Made by a program: the position numbers and the translations under genes
In this document: piece by piece, positions 48,817-60,800 of the stretch
How positions within the stretch are numbered: the first letter of the stretch is position 1
How the letters are laid out: each line of letters opens with the position of its first letter
Notes under the pieces: model-generated
What the model was told of the DNA's origin: nothing
The model's input: the letters and a program-made list of their open reading frames with translations, nothing else
Database searches by the model: none
DNA from: Lineus longissimus
Taxonomy: Eukaryota; Nemertea; Pilidiophora; Heteronemertea; Lineidae
Reading direction: 5' to 3'
DNA: 64,000 nucleotides
Assembly (NCBI RefSeq): GCF_910592395.1
Contig: NC_088318.1
Location: 6,468,756 to 6,532,755, forward strand

Positions 48817-51800
48817 GTACATATTATAGGGCTACCACATGTTAGCTTGTACCAACAGCAGATATACATTAAACATCTTCTAATTTCAATCTAGAATGGT
48901 GCAATTTGTTCTTATTTCCACATAAAATACTACTTGGAAACTCATATACGTGCATGTTGTGTTTTGATCAAGAAATTCTTTGACAATACAAAATATGTGT
49001 ACCAGCAACGACCCATGCATTTCTATGCCCATTTATTTGTCAAAACAAAGGATTTCCATTCCAAACAAAAACAATCAATTGCCCAATGACTACACTGTAT
49101 AATTCAGCGCGGACGATCATTTCGTCACTGTTTTCACTTTCACAAAACTTTTTTGATTTTGAGTAATCAGCATATGGCCAGCGCTCTATTAAACTCTATT
49201 AAACACTGTGTAAATTCAGTGTGGATCGTTGTTCTGTGTGACTTCCAGTCGTGGTGAATACATGTCTCTGCCCATATTCAAGTGATCACATTTTTTATGA
49301 TTCGAGAAAACTCAATTGGTTGTGTGTTCTAAACGACTTGTACAGGTCTGCAAATACCATTGACCTACAGTACTCTAATCTCCCACTTACCTGTCCCATT
49401 TCCAAACCCTATCGCAAGTGACTAAGTCCGAATATTGCTAATTTTGGTTGGGGCAGAGCTCAATTTATGGAACAGCCTGGAGTAGTGACATGACAATGGA
49501 CACTGTAAAGCCTGCACCACACGGTGAAAATTTGCGTGATGCAAGTGACACGCGTGCATGTTGCGACAGGCAAATTCTCACTGTGTGGGGTTGTTTTTTG
49601 CTGCGTATCTTCCCTCGCGAGTCGAGACGCAGCCGATCTAGCATGTTTGATATTTTCTCGACACGCGAGGAAGTCAATCACCGTGTGGGGGCTACCTGCA
49701 GCAATGTTGCGCGAGTTCGACGAATCACAACAAGCAGATCGGTCACATGATTTATAGGTCAGTCACATGATACCAAAATGGCAGCTCTGTGGAACTGGCG
49801 ATACTTCATGGGGTCCTCCTCCCGCAATTCAGCAATTAGATTTGCATAGGCCCCCTTATCCTCTCTTTTCTGAATCCATGGCCTTGTCCAAAGACTACGG
49901 TCCACGCGGCGCCGCCTCCGACGGAGTAACAGCAGGAGAATAAGGGCAATTTGGTCTTCTTGGTCCATAATACTTCTCATAGGATTTGACAGTTCCCGGG
50001 CGCTGCCATTTTGGTATCATGTGACTGACCTATAAATCATGTGACCGATCTGCTTGTTGTGATTCGTCGAACTCGCGCAACATTGCTGCAGCTAGCCCCC
50101 ACACGGTGATTAACTTCCTCGCGTGTCGAGAAAATATCAAACATGCTAGATCGGCTGCGTCTCGACACGCGAGGAAGATACGCAGCAAAAAACGACCCCA
50201 CACAGTGAGAATTTGCCTGTCGCAACGTGCACGCGTGTCACTTGCATCACGCAAATTTCACCGTGTGGTGCGGGCTTTAGGCTTTACGACAATCTTGCCT
50301 TGTCACGTAGTCGTTTACGTGTACTGCGGCTGGGCGACCGGGGCAATTAGGGTCACGGTTTCGTAACAGCTCAAGATCACTGTGGCGATTCGTTCACCAT
50401 TTAACACACTGTATTTACACAATGGGAGCTACTACAACCGATCAATTGTCCAATGGAATAAGGGTGATTATAGAAGAGTCCTGGCTATTCTGCAGTTAAG
50501 CAGTGAAGTGGTCTAGGAACACCCACAAGGAGTCTTTAAACTGTGATCGGGCCTGATTGTTGATTTCATCACCTGTAGTTAAAAAGAGTGGCCTCGTCTT
50601 TGACATGGAAGGGTAAAGTCACTAGATTGGAACTGGGACGAAAGAACAGGGTGATCTACTGCCTGATAATGGGCATTAAAGAAAAAATTGAACAGAAGAT
50701 TAACATTCTGATAAGGTTTTATTCATCATGAAAGTCAACATCAGCGTCATCAGGGTCAAACTCAAGCTCATCATTAACCTCTTCAAGTTCCCCATCTGCT
50801 GGATGCGGGATCACTGGGTCGTCATTCCCGTCCGGAAGAAGTCCACTTAGTCTCCACCCACTGACTATCACTTGGAATGCCACTCTTTCCCAGGCGAGAC
50901 TGATCATACGTACTACTTCCTGGCGGGAAATCTGATCACAGTGTCCATCATCTTGGGTATGTCCAATCTTCCAGGCTTTCCACACCAATCTGAGATGACA
51001 TTTAAAACTGCGATTTACAGTTAAGTCCAAAGGTTGCAAAATTGAAGTGCATCGTCCTGGAATGAACGAATCCTGTCCATTTTGCCGCGGAATTGCCTCC
51101 GTAAACAGATGATGTCTATGGGCAGGGTAGCGATCCAAGATGAGGAGAAAGGTTGCTCCGGCAATAAATGGCACAACAATGGCTTGCAACCATTCGATCA
51201 ATGACTGATGTCTTGCCCAGCCATTCGGAGTACCTGTAACCTAAGATTAAAACGTTTCGTTTAGAAATAAAGAATAAATCGGTGCAATTCATGAAAATGT
51301 ATGACTCATTCTCCGATTGTATTGTTGCTCAGCCAGCTGATAGCTTTGGGAAATGGTTTCAAAGATCAACGTACTGCAATGATTCTAAAAATAGAACAGG
51401 ATTCGTAAAAAGACCATTAAACACGAGGAGCAGGCAGATCATAGAGCTAGCTCCATTGGCAGTTGAAGATGATATGGTCATCTAACAGCTAATAAACCAG
51501 GATTAGTTAATGAAAAGGTTTACTTACTCGCACGTTCTGGGGAGCATGGGCTCGCAGTTCTGCAATAACTTCGCCTTCAGCATCCAAGCCCCTAGCTGGT
51601 AGTTTTCGTCCATCGCTGGAGACGGCCAAGGTTACCGTGCATCCAATCTTCCCGTTCCCTCTTGAGGATCTGATGTCGATCGAATTTGATCCTGTTGTAG
51701 CCATTGTGGTTTTCGGCACCATGTCAAAGTTGACAAATGTTTCATCCATGTTGATGATCACATGGAAATTTCCATTTTGGATGATTTGAGACGTTTCCCT

Positions 51801-54800
51801 ACGATAGACGGCCGCTATTTCCATAGCGTTGTCGGGGAGGGTTCGCGTGTCCTTATTCTTTCTTCGATGGCTTATTCTTTTTCTGAAAGGAAAAGGAGAC
51901 CACTTTTAGCTTTGAAAAACGTAGCTTACTCCCCCATTACTGTCCATTTCTTGGTCATTGGGCCCATTATTCCATTATGGCAGAACAAAAGTTGTGAGAG
52001 AACCCAACCCAAGTGAGATACCAATTTACGAAATGGCTTCGTTGTTTTTACCTTTCTTTGAATCGGGTCAGCCAGTGATCTGACGCTCGGAAATCCTGAT
52101 TGCGAGGCCTTTGCGCTCTCGTCTGCTGCCTTTGTTCCTCCGTCAGATTAGTCCACCATTGTCTGTATTCTCTGGCTGCTTGTGACTGGAGATCGATCCC
52201 GGATACTGGAATTCCATGCTGGCGGCGTTGAATAAACCAGTCGTTGAGCTGATTTTCCATGTCTGCCCAAAACGCTGAAAAGGACAAACGGTAGGCCTAT
52301 CAAGCAGACGGTGAAGGGATGAATCGGAGGGGGAGAAGAGTAGAGTATGCCTGAAATCTAAGAAGAGTCCCTGAATAATGTCGAACTATGGATAAAACCT
52401 CATTTCACAGTGAAAGCCTGAACTCACTGTCGCGCTTTTGCGCCGCGTTTTCACCGAGGCGCGGAAATCAATTGTTATTCATTAGGTGAACAAAGGATTC
52501 CCCGCCCGGCGGTGAAAATGCGGCGGAAAAACGCGTCAGTGAGTACAGGCCTTAATCTTATGGGCCTACTTCACTTAAAATTGTACATCTTTCGTAAATT
52601 CCTGACAAAAATGAGTTACCTTGTTCATCATTGCCATGCTGCCGAATCCTCCGCCGTCTCCTCTCAATTTGGGTGCACCTGTCGCGGCGTTCCGACATCT
52701 CTTCATACTGGTCTAGCCATCTTGAGAATGTCCTTGGATGGATGCGGTGATGTACGGCAAAAGAACGACAAGACCGGGCATGCGCAATGCCCATCGCATG
52801 GTGCAGCCTAAAAGTATCCACGTAGTCCAAACGCTGATTCAAGCTGTAGCCATGAAGATGTCTCCTTTCTTGGCCTTCGTTAGCCGCACCATTATTACCT
52901 CCGTCGTCACCACCATCACCATGCCCACCATTACCGCCACCATCACCGTCGTCACCGTTATCCATCGAATTCACGACCCAAAATCCAATGGCAAAGCAAA
53001 AAATCCAAAACAAACGCATCTCGTCGATTAACAAATCGAACCTCTGACAAAAACATCAATGAGTACACAAGAACTGTCCAACTTCTCTTATACTGTTTTG
53101 GAGAATACGTAATTGTTATGTCACTGAGGTCATCCGTAACCTCACCCGATTAGGCCTAGTGTAATTCTTTGCCAGGCTCTGGGGTGTGACAAGGAAGTCG
53201 ACAGAACAATTATAACATTGATCCAGGGCATTCTGTTTCCGACCATACCCCACCCCATTTTATTGGACTTAGGATTTTCTGATGATTTTCCGGGTTCAGG
53301 AATGGGACAGGTAAGTGGGAGATTAGAGTATATGATTAGGTTTGGTGGCAAACCCCCAAAATTGAAAATTTTTTGATTGGTCATTTCGTGAAAACAGCGA
53401 CGATTTGTGGGACTGTAGTGACTGCAGCAGCCTGGAAATAAAACTAAAGCCTCTTGCTAAAGTTGCTAGTTGACTGCAAACAAACAATAGGCTCCTAATT
53501 AAAAGCAGCATTCACACTCAATTCCTGCAAGCTAATATTAAGCTCAGGACCCATTGGACTAGGGTGTTCATGGGCCAAAACCAGCAGTGTTATCGTTTCA
53601 TAATATAATGCCACGATTTCTTCTCTTTTGCTTGCAATAAGGTCGTCTAGATCGACCCAGGGGCGGTCGAACGTTTTACGACGTCGTGGCGTCACGTAGA
53701 AAATGTAGGGTTTCGAGCTGCCAATTACCCCTCCATTTTTTTCGTTCCATCTCCCAGTCCCCAGTGCTAGATATAATAGGCGGCAGGAAATCCAACATTT
53801 TTTTAAGGAACTACGGCTAGTCGGATTAATCCACGGAAACTCTTTAAAGGCACCTTAATGTGAAATTCCGTTACATATGTTGGGCAATTTTCTACATTTT
53901 GCTGGGAACTATATATTAGAAACACCGAGAATAATTCAAGATATTAATCAACATATCGGATGATGTTGATTTGCATTTTGCCAGGAACCTAATAATTATT
54001 AGATACACCGAGAAATATGGATTTAATAATAAACATTTTGCTAGATATTAATATTGACCCGTCATTGATCGTTGATGGCCAAGAAGGCGGACGATATATA
54101 TTGATTTACACTTTGCCAGGAACCTAATTTTAGAAACGCCTAGAAGTCTGGATTTATTATTGATTGTTGGTAGAAAAATATGGTATATTGATTTCCTTAG
54201 CGTTGGCACCCGTCTTGGACCCGGGGTTTACATCCTTACACATACTGTAAATGAACATTTTCTCATCCCAAAAGAATCCAGATAATCATTGATTCAATAT
54301 ATATCACATAGAAATATAATTTGATTAGGCCTTGGGCAAGTCAATTCATGTCTTGTGCCGCAACAGTATCCATGTTTTGGGAAGACTGCAACAAAAACAG
54401 GTGCCACTTGACGATCAAGTGGTAAATTCTTACTAACATTTCAAGCAAACTGGCCTCCCGGCCAACACACCGAACACACACACACGCCCTTCTAGTGAAC
54501 GCCTATGCCGCGAATCCATGGAAACTTTTCAAATGCACCTTTGGTTTTGTTATTGAAATTTCTTCATGTTTGTTATGTGAAAAAAAATCCATTGACATCG
54601 GCTAACAATGCCGAAACGAAATGCAGTAAATGATGACAATGCTGATATAACAAATAAATCTCGCCATGTACAGTAGTTCTTGGCAAAGTATGCCGAGAAA
54701 TGACCAGAACTGGGCTACCAGTGGAGCGAGGTGAATTGCACCTGTTGTCAAAAAAACTAAAAACTCCGAATTCACCCCTCAAAATCTAAAAAATATGGAG

Positions 54801-57800
54801 TTCCTGGTGAAAAAAATCTGAAATGGGTCCTACAGGATTTGGCAGCTCTAAAAATAATTTTTTCTGGATAAACCGGCGTGGGTTTCATGCAACTAAAATT
54901 CATGGCCCTTCTCAACACGTACATGTACAACGCTTGAAATACTCGAGGGTTTGTCGGATGAGACTAAGCCGTGGTCCCTTGAACCTGAGTGTCTATGCCA
55001 GGGCAAGTAAAAGATCCCACATAGGTAGACCGTAGCCTCTGGTGGACTCCATACCTCCGTCAATCCAATAGGGTTATGACACCGGTAATGATATGATGAT
55101 GATGATGGTGATATATCCGTACATCATACCCAGTGCGCGAATTAAGTCGATTATACAGAACGATTATACGTGCGCGCGCACCCTCTATATAATAGTACAT
55201 GTAGTACGAATAACAATTGCAATGGGTATGTCGTTTGGGACATACAGTATTCGCTACCGGGCATATCTTAGATCAATTTTGGACAATTTCTAGGGGCCTT
55301 GTGGATTTTGTAAGCTACCTATTTCGAGTGAAAATATTTCCACCGCTTGTCGCCTTGTAGATCAACATAGTGATTCATTTCCTTTTCAGCATCGACCGGT
55401 GTTCTTTCTCAGATCGCAATACAGCCAGGACCAGTCGAAGTGAAGCAAGGACATAACGTCAGTCTGTGGTGTCGACTGAAAAATGGCGCTGATGAATATA
55501 TACCAGCAAACTGGCATTCGCCACCAAATTTCAAAACAATAACGACCAATTGTGAGTCTTATGCAAAGGATAAATACAAAATGTCATGTTCAGATACTGA
55601 GGACAGTTTTAGATTTTATAATTTGTCAATAATGGATGCCCAATGGGCCGATAAAGGAGAATATCGATGTCTACGTGCCAACGTCATGGACATTGTGGAT
55701 TTACATGTTTTGGGTAAGTTATGAATAGGACACATATATGCGAACATAAGGCGTAGAAGCACACTGATAAAACAAAATTAATGCAATAAAAAGGACGCTC
55801 TGTGTATAATGACAACATGGTTGCTATTCCAACAACAAACCACATCTACCGTTATGATGTAAAAGTGCTGTCTTTAAATAGCTAGAGTCGTGCCCAAAAA
55901 GTTGACATACACTTGAAAATTTTGAATAAAATCTACTATTCTTACCAAAACTACTTCAAATGTTGCAAGCCATATCTATTTTTTCTTTGGCCACATGCAA
56001 AAAATCAGTGGCATTGTGTGCAAAATATCCCAATATCAAAATACCACGATAAAACTATATTTTCAAATCCTGCAGTAATTAATCCCGCAATAGAACAGAA
56101 TCGTACTCTCGTCCATTCTCTGTCTCTGACTTTCTGTGAAAAAAAAGTTTGAAAAAAATCGGTGCACTTTGTTGATATCACAAAATATCAAACTTATGAG
56201 AATTCCAATTTTCGAAAATTTCTATGAGTTTCTGTTCCTCTTGATGCCCTTTATAATGACAATGACTATTTTTATTGATGTTTGACATGGTGGGAACGTT
56301 TGAGGTTTCTGATAACTTCCAAGTTGCCAACGAATTGGGCACTTTTTCACTTTTGAGATTCGCGATATTATCATAGTAGAAAGAATTTTTTGAGATATTG
56401 CTTTACAGAAAGTTAAAGAATGGCCAAGAGTATGATTCTGTTCTATTCGAGTATCAATAACTGTAGAATTGAAAAAGATAGGTTTTTTCATGATATTTTG
56501 ATATCGTGAAAATTCACCCGGAAATGGAAAAGTTTATGGACGGACGACGACGACGACGGATGACGGTAATAGTGTCGACATAATGCCCCCTCGAAGGCGG
56601 GGGCATAATAATGATAATTTGTTTGGATTAGAGTGCTGTAATAATGTACATGCATTTTCTAAGCACTTAACAATGATAAAACATTTATATACGCATATAA
56701 AACAGATCAGTAATAACACTGACAGTAGTTTATTGATGAAATAGGTAGACGATAAATACTAATCAGTTTTAATTCGATTCGTTGTAAAGTTGATCTATAT
56801 TATTAGTTAGCCCTCGGGAGAATTGAAGCAATACAGTCATACTGCATGGTACAATTATCACCTGTTCATTGTAGAAAACAGCTGGCAATTGGGAGTGCAC
56901 ATATTTCTGCACACATCTATAATTGTACCACAAATTACCTTCATTTCACCCGAAGTGTTCTTGTAAACCAATGTGCTTCTGCTTCGTCTTTGTCGGTTGA
57001 TTATCTATTGTCCGTTTCCAGTTCCGGTAAAAAACGTGACACTGAAATATTGCACCGAGAAGACAGATGACGCGCAACAGCACTTGCCGAAGAACCTGAC
57101 CTGCACAACAAATTGTGCATATCCGGCACCCAATATTTCATGGTTTGTAAATGATGTAAGTAGAGAGCAATAATACGTTCATAATCTCAAAGTTTCTGAT
57201 AAGTGCTTTTATGAATACACGACAAAAAGAGAGAGTCGGCAATGGAAACTTGGCCTACCATGTATAGCCATTTCAGATAATAGTATAAGGCTGGGATAGG
57301 AATTCACAAGTTTTACTGGCATCTGGGGCAGGAGCACTGTTACGAATGAGGGCAGATCAAAAAGTTTGACTACGGGGCAATCACTTTAAAAGGGGTTATC
57401 ACAGCCTTTCGACAACACGTTTACTCAAAAATGTACATGTAACGTTCACGAGTTCATCTGTGGAAAATTATCGTCAAACTCCTCGAATAACCAAAGGTGC
57501 AGCAGTTTTTAGCTGAGGTCGATACAGCCTCTGAATTAGCTGTCGTTATCATGATGTCGAGCTTGGGAAGGCCTCATGAAAACATGATGACTCGATTATT
57601 TTTCAAAAGGCAGAGGTTGCATAGATGAGTAGAAACAGACAACTACAAGTGTTAATATCGGTCACATCGGCAAACCTTTGTATGCTATATGCACTTATTG
57701 ATGACATATCTGCAATGCTATGAATTCTATTCAAATATTTTAAACACGTCAAAGTCGGCAATTGTCAGTCTTCATATTTTCATAGGCTTTTGTTTAGGAC

Positions 57801-60800
57801 GTAGCGTAAACTACAATCTCTTTTCGCAGCAATATATAACCAGGTTGATCAATTTATTATGTCACTCATTGATAAAGTGCCAAGAACACGAAACATATTA
57901 GAAAAAAGATTGTTGCAGTTTTTTTATTTTCTCATACACAGTCTTCATATTTGAACCTTAATCGGGTTGATTGTATGTTATGCAATAATGATTCCAGATG
58001 CACTTTTGAACTACATGCATAATCAGACCACTTAAAATATTGCAATATTTCGGTCATTTTTATAAGAAGTGTACTCTGTTACATGTATATTTATGTTTTT
58101 ATCATTGAGTTATGTGATGGTCGTATGGTGCCATTATGTACTTTAGGACTTTTGCTCATCAGCCAAAACGGTCCCTTTTTCTCACAAACAACTTTCAGCT
58201 ACATCTCAAGAATGATGCGCGTAGTCCACTAAGCCAACTTTACCACTGCCATACTTATTTTCCAGAAACCGTTTAATGGCACCGCGACGGTCACAGAAAT
58301 GGGCTGCGAAGGCGCGAAGGAGGGTCAGTACCGGACTGAAAGTACAGTGACAGACATGGAGGAGGATGACAAGGAATATAAAATTTCGTGCACGGCAGAA
58401 AACGTTAATGGAGAGCCAAACGTTTCAAACACAATGTCACAACATTTCAATGATGGTAAGCATCTTTCAATTGTTTTACGTTTTCATATAGCGTTATTTA
58501 TTTTTCGTGATCTCACTCATTGTTTATTTCAGTTCTGTCAGGCCAGTGGAAACACTAATCATGGTGAATGTCTAAAAATTGTTAGTGTCCTAGTTTCAGT
58601 AACTGGAGACAAGTTTTCCTATACCTACTTGGTTCCCTATCATCATTCTTTTCAGTGTTCAGGCCACTTCTTTCATTTTCGCTGCTCCACGGGTATGGGT
58701 TCACAAGAGTGAACACAGTAGCGTCACTTGGGACTGTTGCTGGTATATTATAACCATGGGTGACGGTCGTTTAAAACATGGCGGACGGGTGATTGTGTTT
58801 TTTTCACATAGCTGGTATTTTTAAGCATGCTTATCAGCTTCAATGATATTGATGTTTTAAATTGTTTAAGGCTTTTTTTCTTTCCAGTAAACCCCTGTCC
58901 ACATCAGCCCATAATTGCTCATCCAACCATGATAGGCATGATAGTGACAATAGTAATATTTGCTTCGTGATCTCACTCATTGCTTATTTCAGTTCTGTCA
59001 GGCTAGTGGAAACACTAATCATGGTGAATGCCTAAAAACTGTTAGTTTCCTTGTTTCAGAAACTGGAGACAAGCTTTCCTATACCTACTTGGTTCCCTAT
59101 CATCATTCTTTTCAGTGTTCAGACCACTTCTTTCATTTTCGCTTCTACGGGTTTGTTTTCACAAGAGTGAACACAGTAGCGCCACTGGGGACTGTGGCTG
59201 GTTTATCATAATCATGGCTGACGGTCGTTCAAAACATGGCGGACGGGTGATTGTGTTTTCTCACATAGCCGCTAGGATTTTTTATGCATGCTTATCAGCT
59301 TCAATGATATGTTTAAGGTTTTTTTTCTTTCCAGTAACCCCCAGTCCACATCAGTCTTTAATTACTCATACAGCCGTGATAGGCATGATAGTGGCAATAT
59401 GTGCTTTGTTTGTCATACCACTGACAATCGGCATAGTATTGATCAGGAAAAAATATCAGGACAATGTAAGTTTTCCAATGATTTTAGTTGCAGCTTCTTG
59501 GCATTTTCTTATTCATTTGCCGTTGCATAATCTGCTTCGTAGCTGCCTGGTAGAGTCCACATTGAGTCTTAATCATACCTGATTTGGAAAGATCGATTGA
59601 ATAGGCTCTTAAAGGGGTACGGCGTTCGTGTTTACTGGTGGGTGAGGCAATGGTTACTTATTCATGGTTATATGCACAATGCACTACAAGCAGTGCAGTC
59701 ACGGTGCATGCATTTTTGCTGAAACGTTGCACATATTTGTCTACACTTTGAAATTTAGGCGATTTTGGAAATGGCGAATATGGCAAAAACCACCTTGAAA
59801 ACTTATTTTCCTGAGTGATCCCTGTTTAAAATGAAAAAAAAGAAATGTGAAATGTTACTGGCGACCGATTGACATGGTTGGTTCCAAATAGAGACTCAGT
59901 AATTCTGTTGTGACGTATGCAATTGGTGGGAACACCCAAAGAACAAAGTTTGTCATTAAAGTTAACCTTAAAAAGTGGTCTGTAATTTAGGGTTGATCTG
60001 TAGATCTTCAGTTGATTTCATTAAACAAAATATCAGAGACCATGGGGCCATAGTTCGTTCATATATATTTGTTTATTTCATACAACAGTTTGTACAGATT
60101 TACAGAATATTCTTCATAACTTTACCAGAAATGCTACTTAAAGGCCATATATCTAGGTTTGAAAACATGCTTGATACTCATGAAATATGTTGAGGGTTAA
60201 AAAAACAAGATCCCAGACATTAAAAAAATTCTAATAATAAAGTCATTATTTAGTTATTTCAATTTTCAATTTTAAACTATTTGAATTTCCCACCACACAC
60301 AACTTTAGATTAGTTTCACATGTGGCCGCTAGGGATTTTTTGATGACGTAGATCAGGCTAGTCAGAACAAAGCAAGATGGCTTTCGCATACAGTTCAGAG
60401 AGTGAGAGCAGTGAATTTGAGGATGTTTTGGTCGATAAAGAAGGATATTTAAACGTTGAGCCGTACATGTTCGAGCCATTAATATCACTAGAGCATAATG
60501 AGAGTGATCATTCGGACGAAAGTGATGAGGAAGTGGAGGATGAACGCCCTGAACGTGCAGGCAACAGAAAATGGAGGCTGTCTCATGTAAGTGGGGTTGG
60601 TCAAATCGAATACAGATGGAACAGCTGTTTTTAACAAGTGGCATTTAATATTCAGTTGGATGCAGATATCCGGCTTCATGTGATAATCCGTATCGATAAA
60701 GTGATCACTGCAAAGTTTGGCCGAAGGCCCAGGCTTCCAATACTCCAAACGTTTGCACTTCCGAATCCACAGCTTCCTCCTCTCTCGTTCAACTGGCTTT

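Larger units (their letters stand above)
49368..53331 (-). mobile_element. Pogo-like (Tc1/mariner superfamily) transposon, 3.96 kb
   Basis: The left end reads TA|CAGTACTCTAATCTCCCA. The right end is the inverted copy of TACTCTAATCTCCCACTTAC and the next 10 bases (identical over 30 nt; 49371-49400 and 53302-53331). The paralogous repeat block R at about 40303 has the empty site CCTATATGATTAGG. On the left the TA target and CAG terminus typical of pogo/Tigger elements are present. On the right the expected terminal CTG is missing (GAGTA|TATGATT), a 3 bp end deletion. The element encodes an intact spliced transposase on the minus strand and has a Harbinger-derived fold-back element inserted near its left end. 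Confidence 0.85.

Noticed and set aside
52738-53031. 97-codon + strand frame rich in Thr/Val/Ile
   Set aside because: Antisense of the Gly/Asp-rich start of the pogo-like transposase.
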